This document shows positions 1 to 5,973 of a stretch of DNA of 10,640 nt, one piece after another. A program made the translations under genes and the position numbers. The DNA is from an uncultured bacterium (GTDB lineage: Bacteria > Bipolaricaulota > Bipolaricaulia > UBA7950 > UBA9294): NCBI GenBank assembly GCA_903859225.1, contig CAIOLV010000079.1:1-10640 (forward strand), read 5' to 3'. The notes beneath the pieces were generated by a model. That model searched no databases. It was not told where the DNA came from and saw nothing but the letters and a program-made list of their open reading frames with translations. Numbering within the stretch: position 1 is the first letter of the stretch; each line of letters opens with the position of its first letter.

Positions 1-59
1 CCGGCCGCCCACAGGAGGACGGCGAGGATCGCCCCGACAAGAACCAGCTTCCAGTTCAT
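1..59 (-). CDS. N-terminus of a small membrane or secreted protein (cut by window edge)
   Basis: Only the first 19 codons are inside the window. They read MNWKLVLVGAILAVLLWAA and run off the left edge. The stretch after Lys4 is uniformly hydrophobic, so it is either a signal peptide or a first membrane helix. The start is well supported: a strong AAGGAGGAG SD (minus strand of 65-73) lies 5 nt before the ATG. It follows the PKD-domain gene on the same strand after a 62-bp gap, so the two may be co-transcribed. I do not recognise the family from so short a piece. Confidence 0.6.
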   Translation of the reverse strand, partial: MNWKLVLVGAILAVLLWAA

Positions 60-121
60 TCGCACTCCTCCTTGATGGTCACGTCTTCACGCGCCGGGGC
101 GCCGCGGGATTCTCGCAGAGC

Positions 122-823
122 TCACGCCGGTTCGACCGCCTCGATCACGAAATGAACCACCTTCGAGGCTTTCTCACCTTGCGCGTCCGTTACGGTGAGC
201 GTGACGTCGAGGACGATGGCCTGGCTCGGGTTGAAGTTCGTTAGGCCGCGCGTGATCGCGACACCGTCCTGTTCCATCCCGTCGCTCCAGGACCAGGTGT
301 ACGTTGCCAATGGGCGACCATCCGGGTCGTAGGAAGAGAACGCGTCGAGGTTGATGCGGACGACCGTGACCGGCCAGGTGCTAACGGGGTCAACTCGGCC
401 TGCGACGCGGACGACCGGCGTGTGGACGTCCAGGGCGCCGACCACGCTGGATCCTTTCAGCCACTCTGCTTTCGTGATCTGAGGTCCATCCGTAGGCCAC
501 TGGAGGTTCACCATGCCCCCGTAGGGGATGCTCCCGGAGATCGTCGCCACGCCCGCCTCGTTTTTCGCGATGGAGGCCGTCGCGAAGAACCCGAGTGCAC
601 CGAGAGATGGCACGGGGCCGGAGAACGTCACGCGCAGGGCAGTGACCTCCTCCGCGACGAGGTTGGTGAACAGCGCCCCGCCGGGCTCTGTGAAGAAACG
701 CTGGTACGGTTCCAGGTTGCCGCTGTCAACGATCATCTGCGACGCGATTCCCTCTGACCTTGCGAGACCTGCGACCGAGCCTCCCATGACGAGCAGTAGG
801 AGCAGAACCACGGCCTTCCGCAT
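122..823 (-). CDS. Secreted protein with a C-terminal PKD-like domain
   Basis: A 233-residue protein. The frame stays open upstream, but the ATG at 823 is the supported start: it has a GGGAGGT SD (minus strand of 829-835) 5 nt upstream, and it begins with a classic signal peptide (MRKAVV, then a Leu-rich core, with probable cleavage after about Ala21). There is no lipobox Cys, so the product is probably exported and soluble or surface-located. Residues about 150-228 look like a PKD-type immunoglobulin fold: a YDPDG turn (165-169), a TYTWSWSDG strand (174-182) and a closing VTLTVTDAQG strand (207-216). PKD domains usually mediate protein or carbohydrate contacts at the cell surface. Residues 22-145 are unrecognised; they look beta-rich and may be a second sandwich domain. 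It has its own promoter (874-901). The PKD call is moderately sure; the biological role is unknown. Confidence 0.72.
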   Translation of the reverse strand: MRKAVVLLLLLVMGGSVAGLARSEGIASQMIVDSGNLEPYQRFFTEPGGALFTNLVAEEVTALRVTFSGPVPSLGALGFFATASIAKNEAGVATISGSIPYGGMVNLQWPTDGPQITKAEWLKGSSVVGALDVHTPVVRVAGRVDPVSTWPVTVVRINLDAFSSYDPDGRPLATYTWSWSDGMEQDGVAITRGLTNFNPSQAIVLDVTLTVTDAQGEKASKVVHFVIEAVEPA

Positions 824-845
824 CGCGCACCTCCCGTTCGATGGG

Positions 846-863
846 CGTCGGCCGATCCCGACG
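846..863 (-). promoter_or_regulatory. Hairpin at the 5' end of the PKD-gene mRNA leader
   Basis: CGTCGG at 846-851 pairs perfectly with CCGACG at 858-863, leaving a 6-nt loop. The transcription start predicted from the promoter at 874-901 is near 867, so this stem would form only a few bases from the mRNA 5' end, well upstream of the SD at 829-835. Stems in that position often protect mRNA from 5'-end-dependent decay; that role is inferred here. A 6-bp GC-rich stem can also arise by chance. Confidence 0.3.
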
Positions 864-873
864 TCCCGCCGCC

Positions 874-901
874 AGTCTAGCCGGGACATGCAAGCCGTCA
901 A
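874..901 (-). promoter_or_regulatory. Sigma70-like promoter of the PKD-domain gene
   Basis: On the minus strand TTGACG (901-896) is followed after 16 bp by TAGACT (879-874). The expected transcript start is near 867, giving a leader of about 44 nt to the ATG at 823. The rest of the 824-1019 gap shows no convincing terminator for the upstream AbiEi-like gene, so some read-through from that gene is possible. Confidence 0.5.
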
Positions 902-1019
902 GCGGCGCATCGATGGCGCGCAGTGTCCCAGGCGGCAGACGTCGAGAACGCGAGGTCGATCACCTGCAGACCGGGTCAGGCAGATGTGGTTCCGCGTCCC
1001 GTTGTGCAGTCCGGCGAGC

Positions 1020-2090
1020 CTAGCGGACCCAGGGGAGGTGCTTGCGTCGGATCTCGGCGGCAACCTTTCCGAGTCTCGTTTCGTCGGACGCCAAAAGCTC
1101 CGCGACGACGAGCACGGGATGGGCGAGCCGCGGCTCCATCTCGGGAGTCGCGCGCCCGATGTCGCCGGCGAACGCCTCACACATCTCGACGTTTCCCTCG
1201 GGCGACGGGACAAGCTGGAAAGCCCGCTGGACGCGGCCTCGTTCCTCCTCCGGAACGTAGAGCCGTAACGACTGCGCTCTCTGCGCACCGGTCAAGAGGT
1301 CGGCCGCGTACTCCCCGCCCACGGTGATGTGGTCGAGATCCATCTCTTCTTCGGCCGCGGCGATCATCGCGGCGAAACTCGACCGCCCCGCGGCGCGATA
1401 TCGCCCGAGCGTGACTTTCGGCTGCAGCGTGTCGGCGTAGGCTCTGACCCACATGTCCAGCAGGCGGGCGCCATGAACGATTTCGTAGGTTCCGCGTCCG
1501 CGCCGCTCGAGAATCCCGTCCTTGACCCACTCCGAGACGAGCTTCGAGATCATCCCAAGCGAGACGCCCGTGCTCTCCTCGATGTCCCGATACGTCGCCT
1601 CGACGAGCGGCCCGCACGCGAGCAGCTCGTAGAGCACCTTGGCACCCTGCTCGCTCATCCAGTGGGCCTTTGCCGCCCGCACCGCCGCAGGCTTCTTCCC
1701 GACGGAATACACGAACAGCGCCCCAGGGACCTCGACGTACGCGTTCCCGGCGGAGTCGGCAAACCAAATGCGCCGCTTGCGCAGCTTCGCGGCCAGAGAC
1801 TCGGACACATAGGACGACGCGACCAGAATCGTCCCGCAGTCCTGCTCTCTGGCCCACCGCTCGATCTCGGCCTCGACGGTGGCCAGGAGCGATGGTCGCA
1901 ACGTCGGCCAAGCGGACACGAGGAACTCCACCTCCCGCCGGTCGGCGAGAGTCAAGCGGTACGCGGCATCGGGCCCTCCCGGGCTCAGCCGCTTCTTCAG
2001 CTTGCCGAGCGCGGCCCCCCTCCCCAAGAGGCCGCGGAGGAGCGCCATACTCTCGTTCACAAGGTCTTCGCGCTTGTCGATGTTCACCAT
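1020..2090 (-). CDS. AbiEi-family (type IV toxin-antitoxin antitoxin-like) winged-helix regulator, no visible toxin partner
   Basis: A 356-residue protein whose layout matches solitary proteins annotated as type IV toxin-antitoxin AbiEi-family antitoxins. An N-terminal alpha/beta region ends in the family-typical FADSAGNAYVEVPGALFV (110-127). A winged helix-turn-helix follows at about 147-205 (YRDIEESTGVSLGMISKLV, then the wing RRGRGTYEIV). The C-terminal domain carries GGEYAADLLTG (258-268), an LRLYVP strand and PSPEGNV (295-301), and ends with a VLVVAELL helix. In the known AbiE systems AbiEi is a DNA-binding autorepressor and AbiEii is a nucleotidyltransferase toxin. No AbiEii-like gene flanks it: upstream is a GNAT gene and downstream a secreted PKD protein. 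The promoter region carries four symmetric half-sites (2081-2133) that fit autoregulation. The ATG at 2090 has no clear SD. A later in-frame ATG at codon 15 is possible but would drop the N-terminal helix. Confidence 0.72.
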   Translation of the reverse strand: MVNIDKREDLVNESMALLRGLLGRGAALGKLKKRLSPGGPDAAYRLTLADRREVEFLVSAWPTLRPSLLATVEAEIERWAREQDCGTILVASSYVSESLAAKLRKRRIWFADSAGNAYVEVPGALFVYSVGKKPAAVRAAKAHWMSEQGAKVLYELLACGPLVEATYRDIEESTGVSLGMISKLVSEWVKDGILERRGRGTYEIVHGARLLDMWVRAYADTLQPKVTLGRYRAAGRSSFAAMIAAAEEEMDLDHITVGGEYAADLLTGAQRAQSLRLYVPEEERGRVQRAFQLVPSPEGNVEMCEAFAGDIGRATPEMEPRLAHPVLVVAELLASDETRLGKVAAEIRRKHLPWVR

Positions 2091-2133
2091 GATGGAGTGT
2101 TCACGTTACGTGAACATAGTGTAGGCGTGAACA
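2081..2133. promoter_or_regulatory. Four-half-site symmetric operator over the AbiEi-like gene's promoter and start
   Basis: A perfect 8-bp inverted repeat, TGTTCACG (2098-2105) and CGTGAACA (2109-2116), is separated by TTA. A second pair flanks it: TGTTCACC (2081-2088, one mismatch) and CGTGAACA (2126-2133). Each outer copy lies exactly 17 bp from its inner copy, and both pairs share one symmetry centre at 2107. The right outer site lies between the -35 and -10 boxes, the inner pair covers the expected transcription start and leader, and the left outer site overlaps the start codon. Binding here would block transcription. The arrangement resembles the paired inverted repeats known for AbiEi autoregulation; that this protein is the ligand is inferred. 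Confidence 0.72.
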
Positions 2134-2146
2134 AAGCATTTGTCAA
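2118..2146 (-). promoter_or_regulatory. Sigma70-like promoter of the AbiEi-like gene
   Basis: On the minus strand a consensus TTGACA (2146-2141) is followed after exactly 17 bp by TACACT (2123-2118). The expected start is near 2111, leaving a leader of about 20 nt before the ATG at 2090. The spacer contains one operator half-site (2126-2133). Confidence 0.68.
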
Positions 2147-2212
2147 CGCCGTCCTGCACGGAAGTTCGGCGTCCGCTAGAGGCGATCGGAAGGCCCCTTG
2201 GCGCAGCGAGGG

Positions 2213-2761
2213 CTAAGGCCAGGGCGTCGGCGCCTGCGCGCTACGCGCGTAGGCCGATGCGTCGATCGTGTAGCGCGCCATGTCCATCCCGAAGTACTCC
2301 GTCACTCGGTCGAAGGTCATGCCGAGTTTCTCCATGACCCGGCGAGAGGCCAGGTTCTCCGGGTGGGCGAGGGCGATGATTTCCGGCAGCCCGAGGTCAT
2401 GTACGCCGTATCGCAGTCCCACTCGAGCCGCTTCGGTTGTCAGACCCTGCCCCCACAGCGGCCGATCGATGAGGTAGCCGATCTCCGTCTCACGGGTGTC
2501 CGGAAGGTACTGGAGACCATTCCAGCCCGCTAGGACTCCCGTCGTCTTCATCTCAACGGCCCACCACGCGTACCCCATCGTGTCCCATTGCTCGATCTGG
2601 TTTCGCACGAGCTTCTGGACTCTCTCCAATGGCGGGCCGCCCGGCCTCGGGAAGTACTTGAGCATGTCGGGTTGCGTGAGGATCCGGTGCAACTCGATGG
2701 CATCGTCATCGCGGAACGGCCGGAGGCGGAGCCGAGGTGTCTCGAAAGATGGAACGTTCAT
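2213..2761 (-). CDS. GNAT-family N-acetyltransferase (RimJ/RimL-like)
   Basis: A 182-residue protein, the usual size for the Acetyltransf_3 (RimJ/RimL/RimI-like) group, which transfers acetyl from acetyl-CoA to an amino group on a protein N-terminus or a small molecule. It opens with the typical ETPRLRLRPFRDDD (7-20). It carries the strand EIGYLIDRPLWGQG (93-106), where WGQGLTTEA is the acetyl-CoA pyrophosphate-binding loop, and then HPENLASRRVMEKLGM (133-148), the C-terminal family signature in which the Asn and Ser are conserved. The start has an AAGGA SD about 7-8 nt upstream. It lies divergent from the GntR operon across a 133-bp gap and ahead of the AbiEi-like gene, which has its own promoter. 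The substrate cannot be told from the sequence. I see no convincing promoter of its own in 2762-2894. Confidence 0.88.
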   Translation of the reverse strand: MNVPSFETPRLRLRPFRDDDAIELHRILTQPDMLKYFPRPGGPPLERVQKLVRNQIEQWDTMGYAWWAVEMKTTGVLAGWNGLQYLPDTRETEIGYLIDRPLWGQGLTTEAARVGLRYGVHDLGLPEIIALAHPENLASRRVMEKLGMTFDRVTEYFGMDMARYTIDASAYARSAQAPTPWP

Positions 2762-2858
2762 GCAGCGTCCTTTCGCCGGTGGGCATCTTCATTCTCCCTC
2801 GTGGTGGCCGCGTCGGCAACTGCGACATCTCTCCCCCACTCTACCGCATGAGCTGCTC

Positions 2859-2886
2859 TTGACGGCAGAGAGTGTACTAGTATACT
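2859..2886 (+). promoter_or_regulatory. Promoter of the GntR-ABC operon, probably giving a leaderless mRNA
   Basis: TTGACG (2859-2864) is followed after 16 bp by TATACT (2881-2886). The ATG of the GntR gene begins at 2895, only 8 nt after the -10 box, so the predicted start of transcription (about 2892-2895) falls at or next to the start codon. No SD precedes the ATG. Together these suggest a leaderless transcript. Confidence 0.65.
2871..2886. promoter_or_regulatory. Probable GntR/YtrA-type operator overlapping the -10 box
   Basis: The 16-bp near-palindrome AGTGTACTAGTATACT is centred on CTAG. It is built from an 8-bp perfect core, TACTAGTA, and outer AGT/ACT arms, with one mismatched pair (2874/2883). 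It ends exactly at the end of the -10 hexamer. Its position directly ahead of a YtrA-type repressor gene fits autorepression; binding is inferred. Confidence 0.55.
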
Positions 2887-2894
2887 AGGTCGCT

Positions 2895-3278
2895 ATGACC
2901 ACCAAAGAAGCTTGGCGGCTCGACATGAACGCGGGGCCGATCTTCTCTCAGATCGCCGCGAACGTCCGCCACATGCTCGCCCGCGGCGACCTCTCGCCGG
3001 GGCAGAAGCTGATGAGCGCACGGGGCCTGGCGGTGGAGTTGGGGGTCAATCCCAACACGGTCGTGCATGCGTTCGCGGAGCTCGAAAGGATGGCTGTGAT
3101 CGAGACGAAACGCGGTCTGGGAACCTTCGTGCGCGAGGATGCGCCGGTGGCGTCGATGCGCAGTGACATGCTGCAGGCCGCCGCCGTCGCCTTCGTCGCG
3201 GAAGTCGAGACGCTCGGTGCGACGAAACAGGAAGCGCTTGGCGTCTTGAAGGAGGTATGGAATGCTGGCAAGCCTTGA
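2895..3278 (+). CDS. GntR-family (YtrA subfamily) transcriptional repressor
   Basis: A 127-residue protein, the short length typical of the YtrA subfamily: a GntR winged helix-turn-helix followed by only a brief helical dimerisation tail. RLDMNAGPIFSQI (8-20) is the standard lead-in. LSPGQKLMSARGLAVELGVN (33-52) and PNTVVHAFAELE (53-64) form the recognition helix region, and the wing is GLGTFVRED (74-82). Residues about 88-125 are helical. YtrA-type repressors typically control an adjacent ABC transporter operon, which is what follows: the ATPase gene starts 17 bp before this gene's stop. The ATG at 2895 is chosen because it keeps the conserved N-terminus and lies right behind the promoter, despite lacking an SD. 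The inducing signal is unknown. Confidence 0.88.
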   Translation: MTTKEAWRLDMNAGPIFSQIAANVRHMLARGDLSPGQKLMSARGLAVELGVNPNTVVHAFAELERMAVIETKRGLGTFVREDAPVASMRSDMLQAAAVAFVAEVETLGATKQEALGVLKEVWNAGKP

Positions 3279-3942
3279 CCGGGTGACGAAGCGCTATCCC
3301 CGGGCGGACGGATTGCGGGACTTCACGGTCGGCTTTCCCGCGGGTGAAGTGGTCGGAGTGCTTGGACTGAACGGTTCCGGGAAGTCCACGTTGCTCAAAC
3401 TCCTGGCGGGCTTGCTCTTCCCCACGTCCGGCACGGTGACGGCCTTCGGAGGGCCTCCGCGCTTGAATCGGGCGAAGCTCATCTACCTTGGAGAGAACGA
3501 CTCCCTCTGGACATGGATGAGTCCGAAGGATGCGGAGGCGTTCATGAGAGGGTTGTACGACGACTTCGATGTCGCACGGTACCGCGGCCTCCTTGACAGC
3601 CTCTCCGTGCCACAGCGGAAGACGAAGGCCATGTCCAAAGGAGAGCGCGGCAGGCTCCGCCTCGCCATGGCGCTCGCACGAGATGCGAAGCTGTACTTGC
3701 TCGACGAGCCCCTTGCGGGCATCGACCTCTTGTCACGGGAGAAGATCCTGCAGTCGATCGTTCGCGAGTGGCACAAGGACGAGACGATTCTTCTTTCGAC
3801 CCACGAGGTGGCGGAAGCCGAGGGCTTGTTCGACCGCGTGCTCTACCTTCGCGACGGCCGACTTGCCCTCGACGTCGGGGCGGAGGATCTCCGCAATCAG
3901 GGGCGCAGCGTCGTGCAGGCGTTCCGGGAGGTGCTGGGGTGA
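3262..3942 (+). CDS. ABC transporter ATP-binding protein (YtrB/CcmA-like)
   Basis: A 226-residue nucleotide-binding subunit, presumably working as a dimer with the permease encoded next. Walker A is GLNGSGKST (35-43). The signature is SKGER (125-129) instead of LSGGQ, a variant usual in this exporter-type branch. Walker B is LYLLDEP (144-150), the D-loop region is GID, and the H-loop is His181 in STHE. The usual Q-loop Gln appears replaced in YLGEND (75-80), also common in this group. It overlaps the GntR gene by 17 bp and has a consensus AAGGAGG SD (3249-3255) 6 nt before the ATG, so translation is both coupled and independently strong. It probably energises export or envelope-related transport; the substrate is unknown. 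Confidence 0.92.
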   Translation: MLASLDRVTKRYPRADGLRDFTVGFPAGEVVGVLGLNGSGKSTLLKLLAGLLFPTSGTVTAFGGPPRLNRAKLIYLGENDSLWTWMSPKDAEAFMRGLYDDFDVARYRGLLDSLSVPQRKTKAMSKGERGRLRLAMALARDAKLYLLDEPLAGIDLLSREKILQSIVREWHKDETILLSTHEVAEAEGLFDRVLYLRDGRLALDVGAEDLRNQGRSVVQAFREVLG

Positions 3943-4727
3943 AGGGATTCAAGACGCTCTTTTGGCTGGAACTTCGGCGCAGCGGCGTCTGGGCTCTTGC
4001 TTTGATCGGCTCGCTCGCTTTCTGGGCCTGGGGGCTCTACCAGGCACGCGGCGTCGAGGGGGGCGACCCCGCCGAAGTACACGCCATCCTCCTCGCGATG
4101 GCCGCCGCGATCGGAGCCATTATCCTCGCGCTGATGGTTGGGCGACTGCGCGGAGAAACGCGGGGCGGCCAGTACCAGCTTCTCCTGCTAACGCCACCCA
4201 GCGGCGCGGCTCACATCGCCGCACGCTTCACGTTCGCTCTGGCGACGGGCACTGCGTACTACATCATCCTCGGCGGCCTCGCGTGGTGGAGTCTCCGGAT
4301 GATGGGAACCTCGGTTGACGCGGGGTCTGCTGCCCAGCTTGTGCTTGCGATTCCTCTCTACGGGACGGCGATTGCCATTGCTCCGCTGGTCGCATGGACC
4401 CTCCTGTTGATGGTGTTCATCAGCGCGTATCGCATCTCCGGAACGGGATGGATCCCCGGCGTCGTTATGGTTCTCGGCACGCCGTTCGCGCTGCGCTGGT
4501 TGTTCGAGGGAATCGGGCGTGTCGCCTACTCGCTGCCCGCGTGGCCTCTCCTGGGGCGGCTCACGAGCGCCAGCACCTTCTTGCCGGCGGCGGGCGACGG
4601 CTCGCCGCCGAAAGCTGTCGTCGACAACGTGATCCAGCTTTCCCAAGAGCCTGTCTGGATCATGCTCGCACTCACAATTGTGTTCCTCGTCGTGGCGAGT
4701 CGAGTCTGGCGGGAGGTGGAAGCATGA
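3939..4727 (+). CDS. ABC-2 type membrane permease
   Basis: The start is taken as GTG at 3939, which overlaps the ATPase stop codon as GTGA and has GGGAGG (3926-3931) 7 nt upstream. The frame is open further upstream, but that part lies inside the ATPase gene. The resulting 262-residue protein has about six hydrophobic segments (roughly 16-34, 47-67, 96-117, 133-160, 170-188, 238-254). The cytoplasmic stretch GRLRGETRGGQYQLLLLTPPSG (68-89) between helices two and three resembles the coupling region of ABC-2 permeases such as those of YtrC/NatB-type transporters. It is the membrane partner of the preceding ATPase. The substrate is unknown. Confidence 0.8.
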   Translation: MKGFKTLFWLELRRSGVWALALIGSLAFWAWGLYQARGVEGGDPAEVHAILLAMAAAIGAIILALMVGRLRGETRGGQYQLLLLTPPSGAAHIAARFTFALATGTAYYIILGGLAWWSLRMMGTSVDAGSAAQLVLAIPLYGTAIAIAPLVAWTLLLMVFISAYRISGTGWIPGVVMVLGTPFALRWLFEGIGRVAYSLPAWPLLGRLTSASTFLPAAGDGSPPKAVVDNVIQLSQEPVWIMLALTIVFLVVASRVWREVEA

Positions 4728-4885
4728 CGCAGGCATTTCTCATCGTTGTTCGGGTGCTTCTTCTCGGCCTCATCGGTTTCTGGGGCTTCCGGCTCTGGGT
4801 GGGCACGATGAGTTGGACGGCACGCGGCGTCGGGATACTCTTCTCCGCTGTGCTTGTCTGGCAAATCGTCGCAGGCACACTCTAG
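4724..4885 (+). CDS. Small two-helix membrane protein (53 residues)
   Basis: The ATG at 4724 overlaps the permease stop (ATGA) and is preceded by GGGAGGTGG (4711-4719), so translation is well supported although the product is only 53 residues. Residues about 4-24 and 34-51 are hydrophobic and would span the membrane as a hairpin, with the short polar loop GTMSWTARG between them. It matches no family I recognise. Its place between the permease and the lipoprotein suggests an accessory subunit of the ABC complex. Other possibilities are a separate small stress-related membrane protein or a link between the permease and the lipoprotein. Confidence 0.68.
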   Translation: MTQAFLIVVRVLLLGLIGFWGFRLWVGTMSWTARGVGILFSAVLVWQIVAGTL

Positions 4886-4925
4886 CGAGGCGGGCGTCGG
4901 GGGAGAAGCGGAGGGTGAAAAAAAG

Positions 4926-5834
4926 ATGAGAGTGAAGAACTGGATACGGTTGTCTGTTGCAGTTGTCGCCGGCGCCGGGCTCTTTGGCCTCGCGGCATGC
5001 GATCTCGGGGGCGTCGTCGGCGGGCGCTTCGAAGGAATGCGCACGGAAACGGCGGCGTTTCCCACGTCGGGCATTCCCATGCTTGAGGTGGAGAGCTCGA
5101 ACGGCGCCGTCACCGTCCGGGGCGTTCCCGGGCAGACCGACGTCCGCGTGACCGCAACGCTTCGGTCTCGCGGCGGATCTCAGTCCGAAGCGAACGACCA
5201 TGCGACGGCGCTCACGATTCACATGGAGCAGCAGGGCGGCCGGGTCATGCTCGCCTATCGGGAGACCGAGCAGACGTCCGACCTGCGTCGGTATAGCGGC
5301 GTCGCGTTTGACGTGACGACTCCCGGTATGGCCGACGTCAACGCGCAGACGAGCAATGGCGCTGTCTCCGTATCGGCACTGCAAGGTCGATTTGATCTCC
5401 GCACGTCGAACGGCGTGATCGACACGGCGGACGTTGTTGGGGAACTCACAGCCAACACCAGCAACGGGCGCATCTCCGTCGAACGGTGCCAGGGCGTCCT
5501 CGACCTCACAACGTCGAACGGCGAGATCAGCATGGTCGATGTCAGTGCAGCGCTCGCGGCCACGACATCCAACGGCCGCATCGGATTCAGCGGGACGATC
5601 ATTGGCGACACCAACAGCCTGGTGACAAGCAATGGCCGCATCGAGGTCGCGGTGGCTGCGACGGCATCCGTCGAGTTCCGCGCGACCACGACGTCAGGCT
5701 CCATCTCGTCGACGCTGCCGCTCGTCGGAGATACGCAGGGCAAGGAATGGCTGGCGGCGCTCAATCCACCGACCCGTGCACAGGTTTCGCTCGAAACGAG
5801 CAACGGGGGCATCGACATCACGGCACGCCCCTGA
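4926..5834 (+). CDS. DUF4097-type beta-solenoid lipoprotein
   Basis: A 302-residue protein from the ATG at 4926, which has GGAGGG (4910-4915) 10 nt upstream. The N-terminus is a lipoprotein signal: MRVKNWIR, a hydrophobic core, then a lipobox ending at Cys25 (GLAAC). The mature part is dominated by a TSNG-[ARVEG]-[VI] motif, with the Ser at residues 58, 143, 161, 179, 197, 215, 235 and 292 and a degenerate TSG at 256-258. Five consecutive copies are spaced exactly 18 residues apart, as expected for the rungs of a right-handed beta-solenoid. This fits the DUF4097 (putative adhesin) family. Such proteins often sit beside envelope-stress regulators or small membrane proteins; the molecular role is not established. 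The gene lies 40 bp after the small membrane protein and is probably the last in the operon. Confidence 0.82.
   Translation: MRVKNWIRLSVAVVAGAGLFGLAACDLGGVVGGRFEGMRTETAAFPTSGIPMLEVESSNGAVTVRGVPGQTDVRVTATLRSRGGSQSEANDHATALTIHMEQQGGRVMLAYRETEQTSDLRRYSGVAFDVTTPGMADVNAQTSNGAVSVSALQGRFDLRTSNGVIDTADVVGELTANTSNGRISVERCQGVLDLTTSNGEISMVDVSAALAATTSNGRIGFSGTIIGDTNSLVTSNGRIEVAVAATASVEFRATTTSGSISSTLPLVGDTQGKEWLAALNPPTRAQVSLETSNGGIDITARP
5352..5636 (+). repeat. In-frame 54-bp (18-codon) repeats in the DUF4097 gene
   Basis: TSNG motifs recur with Ser codons at 5352, 5406, 5460, 5514 and 5568, exactly 54 bp apart, and then at 5628 after 60 bp. The DNA of the copies has diverged and codon choice differs between them (AGC, TCG or TCC for Ser; AAC or AAT for Asn). 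This is an old, protein-level repeat, not a recent DNA duplication. Confidence 0.8.
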
Positions 5835-5904
5835 CCGTTGCGCGAGGGTGATTCCGGTTACAGACACAATCCACAGAATCCTGCAGAATGGGGGTGCTGG
5901 TTAG

Positions 5905-5918
5905 CCTCTCGAAAGAGG
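5905..5918 (+). promoter_or_regulatory. Small stem-loop ahead of the terminator
   Basis: CCTCT (5905-5909) and AGAGG (5914-5918) close a CGAA tetraloop. It lies four bases before the stronger stem at 5923-5951, making a tandem hairpin pair behind the DUF4097 gene. It may help mRNA 3'-end stability. Confidence 0.35.
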
Positions 5919-5922
5919 AATT

Positions 5923-5959
5923 GCGGCCGCGGGTTTCTTCCACGCGGCCGCGTCGTTTT
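5923..5959 (+). terminator. Probable terminator of the GntR-ABC-DUF4097 operon
   Basis: A perfect 9-bp GC stem, GCGGCCGCG (5923-5931) with CGCGGCCGC (5943-5951), encloses an 11-nt loop and is followed by GTCGTTTTG. The T run is short and begins 4 nt after the stem, so intrinsic termination may be partial. Its place between two gene blocks supports the call. Confidence 0.55.
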
Positions 5960-5973
5960 GTACCTCAGCGGAT

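Noticed and set aside
60..121. Terminator after the PKD gene
   Set aside because: The GC-rich run near 91-103 can only form a 4-bp stem and has no T run, so termination before the gene at 59 is not supported.
528..1268. Long plus-strand open frame antisense to the PKD and AbiEi-like genes
   Set aside because: It spans two genes and a promoter region, has no SD and no recognisable domain, and has the Arg/Pro-rich make-up of GC-rich shadow frames.
824..1288. N-terminal extension of the PKD-domain frame up to 1288
   Set aside because: The added residues are Arg/Ser-rich low-complexity translation, they overlap the AbiEi-like gene, and they would bury a perfect signal peptide and SD at 823.
1329..2216. 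Plus-strand 295-codon open frame antisense to the AbiEi-like gene
   Set aside because: It is the shadow of a well-supported gene: rich in Arg, His and Pro, with no domain, and running through the operator region.
2213..2761. GNAT toxin of a type II toxin-antitoxin pair
   Set aside because: GNAT toxins come with a small RHH/DUF1778 antitoxin directly upstream, and none is present. Length and motifs fit an ordinary RimJ/RimL-like acetyltransferase.
5352..5636. CRISPR-like regular spacing of a short motif
   Set aside because: The 54-bp period is in frame, the DNA copies differ in codon choice, and the motif is only TSNG at the protein level, so it is a protein solenoid repeat.
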